Shown: piece after piece, positions 1 through 9,012 of the stretch | Numbering within the stretch: the stretch's first letter is position 1 | Layout: each line of letters opens with the position of its first letter | Assembly: GCF_002028455.1 (NCBI RefSeq) | Contig: NZ_MWUM01000013.1 | Span: forward strand, 1 to 64,000 | From: Zoogloea sp. LCSB751 | GTDB lineage: Bacteria; Pseudomonadota; Gammaproteobacteria; Burkholderiales; Rhodocyclaceae | Reading direction: 5' to 3' | Length of the DNA stretch: 64,000 nt | The notes under the pieces: generated by a model | Databases searched by the model: none | Told to the model about the DNA's origin: nothing | The model's input: the letters and a program-made list of their open reading frames with translations, nothing else | Program-made: the position numbers and the translations under genes

Positions 1-388
1 TGAAGACCGCCGCGCCTGCTCAACCATGGCTGAGCAGGTGCATGAAGCGCCTCAAACACAAAATTCCTGACACTCCCGCGCACGACAGGCGCAACCGCAA
101 GCCCTGCTTGCCATGACTCACGGCAACGCCGGCAAAGGGTCCCTGGCGCATGGATGCCGAATACCAGGAGAACTACCTATGGGCCTGCGGAATGATCGCG
201 GATGAAGCCAGGAAGTTGCTGGGGATCATTCAGAGGAAAAGCCGTTCACAACAGCGGTGATGGCAGCATTCGTCGACAATCGGCGAATCATCAGATGGGT
301 GGCGGCCGTAAAGCCTTCCACAGCCCTTTACGGGACGACAAAGACAGGATGCCGCGCATTCATCAGTGATGGCGCAGAGATAAAAACA
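1..388. other. Non-coding stretch, no supported gene
   Basis: I find no gene I can support here. Two very short frames (42-116, 24 codons; 150-260, 36 codons) have neither a convincing ribosome binding site nor recognisable products. A small inverted repeat, CCTGCTCA (15-22) with TGAGCAGG (31-38), could be the terminator stem of a gene lying left of the window, but no T-run follows it. Confidence 0.5.
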
Positions 389-421
389 AAACCCCCAACT
401 CCTCGTGAGAGTCGGGGGTTT
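389..421 (-). terminator. Rho-independent terminator of the S-layer-like gene
   Basis: Read on the minus strand this is a 13-bp stem, AAACCCCCGACTC with GAGTTGGGGGTTT, containing one G-U pair and a 7-nt loop. A T-rich tail (TTTTGTTTTTA, 381-391) follows at once. The G-U pair exists only on the minus strand (A-C mismatch on the plus strand), so the terminator serves the leftward gene ending at 478. Confidence 0.9.
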
Positions 422-436
422 CAAAGGCTTTCACCT

Positions 437-464
437 CAAGCACCTACCCGGGGGCGGGTGCTTG
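437..464 (-). other. Stem-loop between stop codon and terminator
   Basis: CAAGCACC (437-444) and GGTGCTTG (457-464) form a perfect 8-bp stem around a GC-rich 12-nt loop. It begins 14 nt after the stop codon and precedes the true terminator. It may protect the 3' end of an abundant mRNA; that role is inference. Confidence 0.6.
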
Positions 465-477
465 TCTCCGGGGGAGA

Positions 478-3336
478 TTAGGCGAAGGTGAACACGTCGC
501 CGTTAGTCAGGTGGTTAGCAGCGGCAACACCCGAAGTAGACAGATCGCTCACACCAGCCAGCTTGACGATGACATCAGTGGTAGCCACGGTTGCACCAGC
601 AGTACGGTCTTCAACGAGGTAGACATCGTTGCCCCAGGTGAACCACTTGGTCAGCGCAGCGGTAGCAGTACCTGCACCTGCAGCAGCCAGGTCCAATGCA
701 GCGCCCAAGTTTTGAGCAGCGGACACATCAACCTTAGTCGTGCTGAAAGTGTTGGTGCCACCAAGGCCCGTACCCAGCAGGGAGATGGTGTCGCCCTTGG
801 TCAGGTCAGAGATAGTGGTGATGTGAATGGAACCATCCAACACTGCAGCTTGGGTAGCGCCAGCACCAGCGGTGACGTTGGAAGTCGTAACACGTACGTC
901 AAAGATGTCGTTGCCGCCGTTACCAGTCAGGGTCGACGAGAATGCACCGGTCGTCAGGGTATCAACAGCGGAACCACCCTTCACGGTGATGCCAGCAGCA
1001 GCGGCATTAACGTTGGCCAGGTTGATGGACAACTTGCCAGTAGCAGCGGAACCATCAATAGTGGTCACACCCGTCGTTGCGCCAGCAGTACCAAAGCCGG
1101 TAACGAAGGTCACGCCCAGAGCCTGGGCCCCATCGATGGTCAGGGTCTTGGCAGCAGCATCCGTCAATGCGATGGAGTTGTTGACAACACCAGCAGCAGC
1201 GCCGGAGTGAATGGTTACGTTCTCGATACCAGCCAGCGACAGCGTGCCTGCGCCGATTGCGGTCGGAGACGCAGCAGTACCCGTCGTATTCGCACCGAAA
1301 GTGATGGAGTACGCATCAGCGGTACCCGTCACACCGGAAAACGCCAGGGTGGTAGTACCAGCAGTGTTGGTATTGACAGCCAGCGACTGAGCTTGGGTGA
1401 CGTTGTTAAACGTACCGCCACCAGCGACCAGCTCCAGACCCGTGATGGTGGAGGCAGTGATCAGGGAGGCGTCGAGAACGTTGTTACCCAGGCCAAGAAT
1501 TTCAAAGTTCTTGAACTGTGCAGCGTTACCAGCGTTGAGCAGGGTCGAAGCAACCGTATCAACACCGTCACCACCGTCGATGACGGTCACATCAGTCGCA
1601 GTGGACTGAGCCGTAACGGTCGTACCGAGCAGGGAGTCGTTACCAGCCCCCAGATTCACGGTGGAGCCCGCAACCAAACCGCCAGCCAAAGTCACCTTAT
1701 CGTTGCCAGCACCAGCATCGATCGTGGCCTTGGAAGTGCCGACCACAGTCGCGGAGAAGGTATCGTTGCCCGAACCGGTCTTGATGGTCGTTGCAGCAGC
1801 AGTGTTGCTCAGGGTCAAGTCACCCGTTGCAGCGGAGCCGTCGATGGTCGCCAGCTTGGTGTTGTTGGTGCTGTCCAGATTCAGAGCCAGAGCAGCAGAG
1901 CCAGTGATGGTAGCGCTGGTCAGGGTGGTGTTGCCCGCACCGGTGCTAACCGTCAGAGCACTCTTGGAGCCAGTCGCATTAACCGTCACGCTCTTCGCGG
2001 CCGCATCGCTAACGGTGGTGTTGGCAATGCCGCCAGTACCCGCAGCTTGAGCGGCGCCAGCAGAGGTATAGCCCGTACCATCGACGTTCAAGGTCAGAGC
2101 GTGACCAACCTTAGCGTTGGTGATATTCACAGCTGCTGCAGTCGCAGTAGCGCCCTTAATAGTCACGGTGGTTAGCCCTTGACCCTTGATAGCGGTGTCA
2201 GAATTCACCGTATCCAAAGTCACGGTCGTAAGAGTCGTACCCTTAGCAGTGGTCGAACCGTTAGCAACCGTGTCAATGTTGTCGATGGTCTGACCACCGG
2301 TTTGGGTCAGAGTCACGGAAGTCAGCGCCGCACCAGTAATGGTGCTAGTAGCAGCACCACCGGTCACGCTAACAACCTTGCCGCCGTTAATGGTATTCAC
2401 TTGAGCGGCGGACGAAACCAGGGTCAGATCGGTCGTGTCGGCGACCTTGACAGAGGTGTCCGTAGTGCCATTACCAGCGGAGGTAATTTCAACAGAGGTG
2501 AGGCCAGCAATACCGGACAGATCAGCTTGAGCAGCCGTATCACCAAAGGAACCGTTGGTCGTTACCTTCAGAACCTCAACGTTCTTGACGGTGAAGCCAG
2601 CCGGGAAACTAAACGCAGCACCAGCAGCAGTCGCCGTATCAGCAATAGCCAGAGTATCGGTACCAGCGCCACCATCAACAGAGTCCAGACCACCCAGAAC
2701 CGGCTTGGCCGTCGTGTTGGTAGCGGAAATGGTGTCGTTACCCGAGGTGCCAACGATGGTATCCACACCGTCAGTGAGCGTGAGAGTCTGACCATTGGAA
2801 TTGCCGGAGTTGGCAATAGCAGCCTCAATCGCAGCGTTGCTGGAGACATCGGTGGTGTTGGTCACACCGGCGATCACGGACTGCAGGCTGGCGATGGAGG
2901 TCGCGGAACCCAGCTGATTGATGGTGTAGTACTTGGCAACGGTGACCTGGTTGTCGAAGGCCTTGGAGGCCGCACCCCAGGTAGCGTCGGTGGCAGGAAC
3001 ATTGTCCAGCGCGTTGATCAGGGCCAGGACCACGTTGGCGCGGGAAGCACCGCCGTTCAGCAGCGCAGCGGCGTAGGTAGCCACGTTGCCCTTGTCGGTA
3101 GCGTTGACGGTAGAGCCAACCAGCGCGTCCAGGAACTTGGTGGCGAACTGTTCGTTGCTGTAGAAGTCAGGGTAGATGGCCTTGAAACCATCGGTGTTCA
3201 CCAGGGCGTTGACCAGGGCGGTCTGGTTGCTGCCGAACGGGGCCAGCAGGTTCAGGTAGGTGGCGCCGGGGGCAGCGTCGAACACGCCGACGACGGTCTT
3301 GACGATCAGGTCTTGCTGAGCGGTGTTGAGAGCCAT
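478..3336 (-). CDS. S-layer / RTX-type secreted surface protein
   Basis: This 952-aa protein is rich in Ala, Thr, Gly, Val and Asn and nearly free of Cys, as is typical of S-layer and RTX proteins. The first ~170 residues form a helical N-terminal region with no Sec signal. The rest is beta-strand repeats with scattered calcium-binding-like turns (GGAGTD, GSGNDTF, GAGNDK, LGAGNDS, GDGVD, GNGGND). The C-terminus ends in aliphatic/aromatic residues (GDVFTFA), as expected for a type I secretion signal. No ABC/MFP exporter is in the window. AGGAG lies well placed before ATG 3336. A strong terminator, extra 3' hairpin and CRP-type box suggest high, regulated expression. Alternative: a large adhesin rather than a true crystalline S-layer. 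Confidence 0.85.
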   Translation of the reverse strand: MALNTAQQDLIVKTVVGVFDAAPGATYLNLLAPFGSNQTALVNALVNTDGFKAIYPDFYSNEQFATKFLDALVGSTVNATDKGNVATYAAALLNGGASRANVVLALINALDNVPATDATWGAASKAFDNQVTVAKYYTINQLGSATSIASLQSVIAGVTNTTDVSSNAAIEAAIANSGNSNGQTLTLTDGVDTIVGTSGNDTISATNTTAKPVLGGLDSVDGGAGTDTLAIADTATAAGAAFSFPAGFTVKNVEVLKVTTNGSFGDTAAQADLSGIAGLTSVEITSAGNGTTDTSVKVADTTDLTLVSSAAQVNTINGGKVVSVTGGAATSTITGAALTSVTLTQTGGQTIDNIDTVANGSTTAKGTTLTTVTLDTVNSDTAIKGQGLTTVTIKGATATAAAVNITNAKVGHALTLNVDGTGYTSAGAAQAAGTGGIANTTVSDAAAKSVTVNATGSKSALTVSTGAGNTTLTSATITGSAALALNLDSTNNTKLATIDGSAATGDLTLSNTAAATTIKTGSGNDTFSATVVGTSKATIDAGAGNDKVTLAGGLVAGSTVNLGAGNDSLLGTTVTAQSTATDVTVIDGGDGVDTVASTLLNAGNAAQFKNFEILGLGNNVLDASLITASTITGLELVAGGGTFNNVTQAQSLAVNTNTAGTTTLAFSGVTGTADAYSITFGANTTGTAASPTAIGAGTLSLAGIENVTIHSGAAAGVVNNSIALTDAAAKTLTIDGAQALGVTFVTGFGTAGATTGVTTIDGSAATGKLSINLANVNAAAAGITVKGGSAVDTLTTGAFSSTLTGNGGNDIFDVRVTTSNVTAGAGATQAAVLDGSIHITTISDLTKGDTISLLGTGLGGTNTFSTTKVDVSAAQNLGAALDLAAAGAGTATAALTKWFTWGNDVYLVEDRTAGATVATTDVIVKLAGVSDLSTSGVAAANHLTNGDVFTFA

Positions 3337-3431
3337 ATTAAAACTTCTCCTAGCTAGGATGAGAAACGACTTCCGGATATTCCGGGTCTATGACATGCGG
3401 CGCCCAGTTTAGCCAAGCGCGCATTTTCCGA

Positions 3432-3447
3432 TGTGACCGCAGTCACA
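3432..3447 (-). promoter_or_regulatory. CRP-type operator upstream of the S-layer gene
   Basis: TGTGACCGCAGTCACA is a perfect palindrome of the form TGTGA-N6-TCACA, centred about 103 nt upstream of the S-layer start codon. Downstream on the minus strand a weak promoter can be drawn: TTGGCT at 3416-3411 and CATAGA at 3392-3387. This would put the operator near -60, the class I activator position. The box matches what the Crp/Fnr-family protein encoded at 8314-9006 should bind, because that protein keeps the R-E-x3-R residues of the recognition helix. Confidence 0.75.
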
Positions 3448-3474
3448 AAAGACGGATCCGGTACAAAAAAACCA

Positions 3475-4857
3475 CTAGTAGCGATATCGCGCGCCGAAGT
3501 ATAGCCCAAGGTTGTTGAGCTCAAACAAGCCGATATTGGACTGCTGGCGGAAGTGTTCGAGGCTCGCAACCCCCTCCCAGTGGGCGTCCACCGGGCGCAC
3601 GATTTCGAGCCTCAACGCACTGCGGCGAATATGACGTTCCGCGTTGTACTGGAGCAACGGGCTATAGCCATCAGTGTCACGGACGCTGCCAAGGCTGGCC
3701 TCCAGCTTGACAACGTGCTGCGCACCGCGCCAGCTGCCATTGATTTGTAGTTCGTTCCAGCGCTGGGCGCCACCCGGACGATCGGAACTCTGGGGATGAT
3801 CCCTGGCCAGGCGCAGATCGCTGTCGAGGCTCCAGCTGCCGCTGCTGCAGTTCAGCCCCAGGCGCAGGCCGAGTTGGTGGCCGTCGAGTTCGCCGAGGGT
3901 CGGATATTCCCGTTGCACGGCGTCCATGCCGAGGCGCGGACGGCAGCCCTGGGCCTTCCACAGGTACTGGGCCACCAGCCGGTTTTCGGCGAGCAGGTGA
4001 ACGCCGCCGAACTGCTGGTCGACGCGGGCGATCTGCAGGGCCAGATCGCCGCCGGGCAGCCGCTTCATCACGCTGGCATCGAACTGGCCGAGGGCGTAGT
4101 CGCTCTCCCCCGCCGGGGAATCGCGCAGGCGCCCGCGGGCATGGAGCATGAGGAACCAATCGGACGTGAGCGGCCGCAAGGCCTGGCCCTGGGTATCGAA
4201 AACAGCAGCGGCGCCCTGGCGGGGGCGCGTGGCGAGGGCCAGGCGCACGGGGCCTTCCGGCAGGGTCAGCAGGGTGGTGTCGGCCGCCGGGGCACCATTG
4301 AGATTGCTTTCCCAGCCCACATGCATGCCCACTTCCAGGCCGAGCTGCCAGACCGGCGGTTTTTCGTCGGGCAGGCTTTCCCAGCTGTGCAGCCGGGCCT
4401 GGAGGTGCTGCCGCGCCGGCGGCGGCAGGGACGACAGGGCCAGCAGTCCACGGGCCAGTTCCTTGGCGGCGGGATAGTCGCCGAGGCCGGCCAGCGCGTC
4501 GGCATAGTCGATGCGCGCACCGGCATGGTCCGGCGCCAGCAGGATGGCCCGCTCCAGGCTCTCGGCCGCTTCCGCCAGCCGGCCGCTGGCGAGCAGCAAC
4601 GCGCCCCGCTGGGCGAACCAGCCTGCATCGCCGGCACACAGCTCGGCGGATTCGTCCAGTTGGCGCAGCGCCACGTCGCGGGCGCCGGGCTCGTCGGGCA
4701 GACTCGTGGACACGGGCGGACAAGCCGCCACAGCAGGCAGCGCAAGGCATGCAGCCAGGCCGAACAGGCGCCTGAGGATAGGGACGAGTGCGATGATGAA
4801 ACGAATGAAGGCGGGGCTCGCTTTATAGCATGGGGCCGCAGCGCGAACCAACCGCAC
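3475..4857 (-). CDS. TPR protein with C-terminal outer-membrane barrel
   Basis: About 460 aa. The hydrophobic N-terminus ends in VAAC near residue 46, so it is either a Sec substrate or a lipoprotein. Residues ~60-165 are tetratricopeptide-like helices. From ~170 onward the sequence alternates polar and apolar residues and ends in ARYRY, the aromatic C-terminus of an outer-membrane beta barrel. The layout resembles the TPR+barrel proteins (DUF560/Slam-like) that help surface proteins reach or cross the outer membrane. It is the third gene of the fecR-CHASE2-TPR operon; GTG 4857 lies 14 nt past the preceding stop. The start is uncertain: no ATG is in frame and TTG 4851 is the other choice. A role in display of the S-layer protein is inference from position. 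Confidence 0.7.
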   Translation of the reverse strand: MRLVRAAAPCYKASPAFIRFIIALVPILRRLFGLAACLALPAVAACPPVSTSLPDEPGARDVALRQLDESAELCAGDAGWFAQRGALLLASGRLAEAAESLERAILLAPDHAGARIDYADALAGLGDYPAAKELARGLLALSSLPPPARQHLQARLHSWESLPDEKPPVWQLGLEVGMHVGWESNLNGAPAADTTLLTLPEGPVRLALATRPRQGAAAVFDTQGQALRPLTSDWFLMLHARGRLRDSPAGESDYALGQFDASVMKRLPGGDLALQIARVDQQFGGVHLLAENRLVAQYLWKAQGCRPRLGMDAVQREYPTLGELDGHQLGLRLGLNCSSGSWSLDSDLRLARDHPQSSDRPGGAQRWNELQINGSWRGAQHVVKLEASLGSVRDTDGYSPLLQYNAERHIRRSALRLEIVRPVDAHWEGVASLEHFRQQSNIGLFELNNLGLYFGARYRY

Positions 4858-4871
4858 CGCGGCCCCGGCCG

Positions 4872-6818
4872 TCAGGCGCTGGCCACCAGGCGGATGTGGG
4901 GATGTTGTTCGTCGCCCGCCGGGGCCAGGGCCGGCAGGAACAGGTTGCGGGGGCGTTGCAGGCCTTCGAGCAGGAAGCTGCCCACGCCGATCAGGCCGGC
5001 CTCCGGCAACTGGGCTGCCGCCCCCGGGCCGACGACGATGGGGGAGGCCAGCTCCACGCTCATGCCTTGCAGGCGCACCGCGACGGTGACCGTTTCGCCC
5101 AGCGCAGTATGGGTGCGGCGTTCGGCGGTGCCGAAGGAGCCGACCAACGCCTTGCCGGTTTCCAGGCCGACGCCCAGGGCCAGCGGCTCCAGGCCGGGAG
5201 GCGCTTCGGCGGGCAACAGGGCCGTGACTTCGCGCACAAGTTCCTGGGCGGCCTGCAGGGCCCGCTCGGGATGCTGGCTACAGGACTCGGGGGCGTTCCA
5301 GATCGCCATGATGGCGTCGCCGACGAATTCTTCGATAATGCCGCCATGGGCACGCACCACACGCTGCGCCGTGGAAAAGAAGGCGTGCAGCAGCGCGGCC
5401 GCCTCTTCGGGCGGACGGGCCTCACAGTAGGCGGAGAAGTTGCGCAGATCGGCAAACAGCACGCTGATTTCGCGGCGCTCGGCCTCGATGGTGCCGACGG
5501 GCTCGCGCAGCGCGATCTGGGCGGCGACCTGCTCAGGCAGGTAGCTAGACAGATTGCGGTACAGGCGCTCGCGTTCGAGCCGGGCCAGGACGAACTCCAC
5601 GCTGGCCAGGGCGATGCCGGCCAGCGCAGCGAAGAGCGCCGGGAACAGCCAGCCGACCCACAGACCGGAAGTCAGCAGCAGCGCGGCGTGCAGCCCATAA
5701 GCCGAGGCGGCGATGCCGATGCCGAACAGCGGCAGCATGTAGCGGCGCTTTTGCCCGCCATGCGCCACCAGCAGCATCAGCGCGCCGCCCGCCAGCACGG
5801 CGAAGGCCAGCTGCAGGGCCCAGGCGGCACGCGGGGTATAGGGCAGGCGACCGTCGAGCAGGCCGGCGATGAACTGGGCATGCACCTCGACGCCGGCGGC
5901 ATTGGCCGCCAGCGGCGTGGTGACCGTGTCGCCAAGGCCGAAGGCCGTTGCGCCGACCAGCGCGATGGCGCCGCCGAGGAGATCGGGCGGCACCCGGCCG
6001 TCGAGCACGTCCGCGGCCGAAACGGCAGTCAGTGCCGCGCGCGGCAGGGTGTAGCCGAGACGGGTGGTGCCATCGGCATCCAGCGGTACGCTCAATCCAA
6101 GCTCGGGCATGCGTAGCCAGCCGTGGGGGCCGAGCCAGCCCTGCCCGCCTTCGTAGCGCAGCGCGGGCGCGTCCTGGTTACCGAGCCCCAGCAGGGCCAG
6201 CGCCGGGTAGGCGCGGGATTGATGGCAGATCACCGGGGCGATGCGCCGCACGCCACCGTCGGCATCCAGAGTCGGCGTGATGTGGCCGGCGCCCGTGGCC
6301 AGCTGGGCAGTGTTGGCGACGTAACCGCCGGCCACCGGGAACGGGGAAGCCCCCGTACAGGAGAGCCCCGACAGCGCGCCCGACAGTTGTCCGACGCGGC
6401 TGGCGTCGGGATTCAGTGCAAAAATCTGCCCCACATGCAGCGGGTTGCCCGCCTGGGCCTGGGCCAGCGCCTTGTCTCCGTCACGAGCTTCGGGAAAGGC
6501 GATGTCCATCAGCTGCACCCGGGCGCCCTGTTGCGCGAGGGCGGCGGACAGTTCGGCAACGCGCTCCCGCGGCCAGGGCCAGGCGCCAACACGGGCCAGG
6601 CTGCTTTCGTCGATATCGACGAGCACGACACGACGCTCCGCGGCGCCGGGATGCCCCGCGGCCATCTGCCACAGGGGGTCGCCGCTGCGCTCTTCCGCGC
6701 TCTTGAGCAGATCGGGCGCCGTGAAGCCCAGCGATACGGCCACCACGGCGGCCACCCCGAGCGCGAGGCTCCGCAGCGAGGCGGGCTGCATCAGCCGCTG
6801 GGCGATGCGCCCCGACAT
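4872..6818 (-). CDS. CHASE2 sensor with class III nucleotide cyclase-like domain
   Basis: 648 aa from ATG 6818, which overlaps the preceding stop codon (TGATG). An N-terminal membrane helix leads to an extracytoplasmic CHASE2 domain (~45-320), three hydrophobic segments (~325-415), and a class III cyclase domain (~440-620). Both metal-binding Asp are present (LFADLRNFS and FVGDAIMAIWN). Odd residues: Glu replaces the purine-selecting Lys just before FVGD (a guanylate-cyclase-like state), and GETVTVAVRL stands where GDTVNxAxRL is usual, so the catalytic Asn is Thr while the Arg is kept. The product (cAMP, cGMP or none) cannot be assigned. It is co-transcribed with FecR-domain and TPR genes and is near a divergent Crp-family gene. 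Confidence 0.85.
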   Translation of the reverse strand: MSGRIAQRLMQPASLRSLALGVAAVVAVSLGFTAPDLLKSAEERSGDPLWQMAAGHPGAAERRVVLVDIDESSLARVGAWPWPRERVAELSAALAQQGARVQLMDIAFPEARDGDKALAQAQAGNPLHVGQIFALNPDASRVGQLSGALSGLSCTGASPFPVAGGYVANTAQLATGAGHITPTLDADGGVRRIAPVICHQSRAYPALALLGLGNQDAPALRYEGGQGWLGPHGWLRMPELGLSVPLDADGTTRLGYTLPRAALTAVSAADVLDGRVPPDLLGGAIALVGATAFGLGDTVTTPLAANAAGVEVHAQFIAGLLDGRLPYTPRAAWALQLAFAVLAGGALMLLVAHGGQKRRYMLPLFGIGIAASAYGLHAALLLTSGLWVGWLFPALFAALAGIALASVEFVLARLERERLYRNLSSYLPEQVAAQIALREPVGTIEAERREISVLFADLRNFSAYCEARPPEEAAALLHAFFSTAQRVVRAHGGIIEEFVGDAIMAIWNAPESCSQHPERALQAAQELVREVTALLPAEAPPGLEPLALGVGLETGKALVGSFGTAERRTHTALGETVTVAVRLQGMSVELASPIVVGPGAAAQLPEAGLIGVGSFLLEGLQRPRNLFLPALAPAGDEQHPHIRLVASA

Positions 6819-8167
6819 CAGCGCTTCCACAATGTCACACCGGACAGGGTGCCCTGGGGCACGACCTTATTGAACAGGTAGCCGGCCTGGCTGCCATCCA
6901 TCGTTACCGCGCCGGCCACTTGGGTGCCGCCTTCGGTGACGGCGAAGATGCCGTCGTCCCGCACCTTGCCCACCGACTGCAGCAGCACCGAACCGGTCTG
7001 TGCATGGGACAGGTTGAGGCCCGTCGCGAAATTGCGCTGCACGAAATCGATCTTCAGCCAGCCGCCTTCGATGCGTCCGGCACTGATGCCGCCATCGTTC
7101 TGCAACAGGCTCACCTGGCCGCTGCTCAGTGCGAAGCTGCCCTGCCCCAGCTGCGTGGACAGCACCGGGATGTCGCTCGGGGCACGGAACAGTGCGAAAT
7201 AGGCGTCGCCGACGGTGACCTTGCGCCCGTCACTGGCCACGGCATAAGACCCGGTCATCGTGTCGCCGGCACGGATTGTGTTGCCCCAATGGCCCCACTG
7301 CAAGACAGCGGTGGCCGGGGAGTCCTGCGGCGTCGTCGGGATGGTCGGCACCGGGGGCGGCGGCGTGACGACCACCGGATCCTGCGGCGTGACCGGTGGC
7401 ACCGGATTGCGCGACTGGTTGGTGGTGGTGTCGGCACCGGTTTTTTCCACCGCGGCCATCAGGGCCTGGCGGGAGGCGGACTCCTGGGGCACCGGCGGCG
7501 TGGAGATGTCGGGGCCTTTGCCGTTGAGCGGCACGATGCGCGCCGGCTGCACGCCGTTGAGTTCCAGCAGGACGCGGCCCATGGTGTCGGACAGCTCGCG
7601 GGAGCCCGCGGTGGCACAGGGCCCGAAGGACTGGGCGATACAGCCGCCGCCGAAAGGTGCGACGACGATGGCACCCTGGTTGACCACCGCACGCAGGTTG
7701 TCGGCGGCAGCCTGGACGACGAAATCCGTCCCGCGCACACCGATTGCCGCCAGCGGCGTATTGAGACGGAAACGGTCTTTGTGGGCCTTGGCGGCATCGC
7801 CGGTGATCGAACGCACCACGCCTTCGTCCAGGCGGAAGCGGATCGCCGTATTGGCAGCGGTCGTGTCGTATTGCTCCACGGTCAGCCGGGAGCCCGGACG
7901 CACGCTGAGGAAACCGCCATCGACAAAACGCAGGTGCACATGGCCGTTGGCAGTGGTTTCGACGCGGTCACCCGCCGCGATACGCTCCCCCGCAACGGCC
8001 GGGCGGGCAGCGCCCGCCGCATCGACGACGCGAGCCTGGCCGATGACGAAGCGGATCTCCCCCGCATCTGCGGCCAGGGCCGACACGGACGCCGTCAGCA
8101 CCTGCACGGAAAGCAGGGCCTTGCAGAGCAGATTGAGGGCGCGCGCAGAAGAAACGGTCCGCATCAT
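6818..8167 (-). CDS. FecR-domain periplasmic protein
   Basis: 449 aa from ATG 8167; a second ATG follows directly. The signal peptide ends near SVSALA. A FecR domain (~40-150) follows, with FVIGQARVVD, a GDRVET turn and RLNTPLAAIGVRGTDF. A Pro-rich linker (PPPPVPTIP) leads to a C-terminal beta-rich region of unknown role. FecR domains sense or bind in the periplasm, but no FecI sigma factor or TonB receptor is nearby, so iron signalling is unlikely. FecR-CHASE2 cyclase pairs recur next to secreted adhesin genes, to my recollection. First gene of the leftward operon; it shares a 146-nt divergent promoter region with the Crp-family gene. Confidence 0.85.
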   Translation of the reverse strand: MMRTVSSARALNLLCKALLSVQVLTASVSALAADAGEIRFVIGQARVVDAAGAARPAVAGERIAAGDRVETTANGHVHLRFVDGGFLSVRPGSRLTVEQYDTTAANTAIRFRLDEGVVRSITGDAAKAHKDRFRLNTPLAAIGVRGTDFVVQAAADNLRAVVNQGAIVVAPFGGGCIAQSFGPCATAGSRELSDTMGRVLLELNGVQPARIVPLNGKGPDISTPPVPQESASRQALMAAVEKTGADTTTNQSRNPVPPVTPQDPVVVTPPPPVPTIPTTPQDSPATAVLQWGHWGNTIRAGDTMTGSYAVASDGRKVTVGDAYFALFRAPSDIPVLSTQLGQGSFALSSGQVSLLQNDGGISAGRIEGGWLKIDFVQRNFATGLNLSHAQTGSVLLQSVGKVRDDGIFAVTEGGTQVAGAVTMDGSQAGYLFNKVVPQGTLSGVTLWKR

Positions 8168-8226
8168 GGCTGGATTTACGGGGTTGATGGTTCTAATGAA
8201 TAATAGGCGCCCATTGGATGCACGTA

Positions 8227-8242
8227 TGTGCGCACAATCACA
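8227..8242. promoter_or_regulatory. CRP-type operator in the divergent fecR/crp promoter
   Basis: TGTGCGCACAATCACA matches TGTGA-N6-TCACA at 9 of 10 half-site bases. It is centred about 67 nt before the FecR gene ATG (leftward) and about 80 nt before the regulator ATG (rightward). It is therefore placed to control both, and it makes the upstream in-frame ATG at 8242 an unlikely start for the regulator. Confidence 0.65.
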
Positions 8243-8313
8243 TGAGGCCCGGGAGAAACCCGGTGCCGATTTCGCCCGTATCTTTTCAGCCCCCGATTTC
8301 CCGTTTCCAGCCA

Positions 8314-9006
8314 ATGTCGATCGACCCTGCCGTTCTGCAGCAGATTCCGCTATTGCGCGACTTTCCGGAATCGGCACTGGACGGGCTGGCGGCACATGCC
8401 ATCGGACGCAAGCTGGCACGCCGGGAAGTGGTGCTGAACAAGGGCGATATTCCGCAATTCCTCCCGATCCTGCTCGACGGACGATTGCAGGGCATCGACT
8501 TTACGCTGGACGGCCGCGAGGTCGGCCTGTATTTCGTCGGCCCGGGGGATTTCTTCGGCGAGCTCGCGGTGATCGACCGCCAGCCGATGTCCGAAACCAT
8601 CATTGCGCTGACGCCGTCGCAGATCATGCTGCTCCCCAAGGAGCAGACCCGTTCGCTGATGTTCTCGACCCCCGGCGTGGCGGAGCAGGTCACGCTGCGC
8701 CTGGCGGCGCGGCTGCGGGCGATCGGCGGGCAGCGGCTCCTGCTCGCCATTCCCAATCCGCTGCAGCGGCTGTGTGCCCAGCTGCTGCAAATGGCCCGCG
8801 ATGCCGGCAATGCGCCGGATACCGACACGCAGACGATTCCGGCGATTCCGACCCACCAGGAAATCGCCATCATGATCAACGTCAGCCGCGAAACGGTGAC
8901 GCGCGCCTTTCAGCAATTGCAGAATCAGGAAATCCTGCGCCGCGACGGTTCGCAGTTGCTGATCCTCAAGGCGAACACCCTCGAAGAAATGGCGGCCGGC
9001 GATTAG
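8314..9006 (+). CDS. Crp/Fnr-family transcriptional regulator
   Basis: 230 aa. It has an N-terminal cyclic-nucleotide-binding fold (~10-130), a dimerisation helix, and a winged HTH (~165-215). The recognition helix VSRETVTRAFQQL keeps R-E-x3-R of E. coli CRP (RETVGR), predicting TGTGA half-sites. In the phosphate-binding cassette GELAVIDRQPMSET, the Glu is present but the phosphate-binding Arg is Met, so classical cAMP binding is doubtful. There is no N-terminal Cys cluster, so it is not an Fe-S FNR. ATG 8314 fits the family length; upstream in-frame starts would overlap the operator at 8227-8242. Likely targets are its own region and the S-layer gene. Confidence 0.88.
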   Translation: MSIDPAVLQQIPLLRDFPESALDGLAAHAIGRKLARREVVLNKGDIPQFLPILLDGRLQGIDFTLDGREVGLYFVGPGDFFGELAVIDRQPMSETIIALTPSQIMLLPKEQTRSLMFSTPGVAEQVTLRLAARLRAIGGQRLLLAIPNPLQRLCAQLLQMARDAGNAPDTDTQTIPAIPTHQEIAIMINVSRETVTRAFQQLQNQEILRRDGSQLLILKANTLEEMAAGD

Positions 9007-9012
9007 GACCTG

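Noticed and set aside
42..260. Two short frames (42-116 and 150-260) at the left edge
   Set aside because: No ribosome binding site, recognisable product or context; too short to support.
511..3357. Long open frames on the plus strand opposite the S-layer gene
   Set aside because: Low-complexity Ser/Gly/Arg products created by the codon bias of the opposite strand; no domains, and the real gene has promoter, ribosome binding site and terminator on the minus strand.
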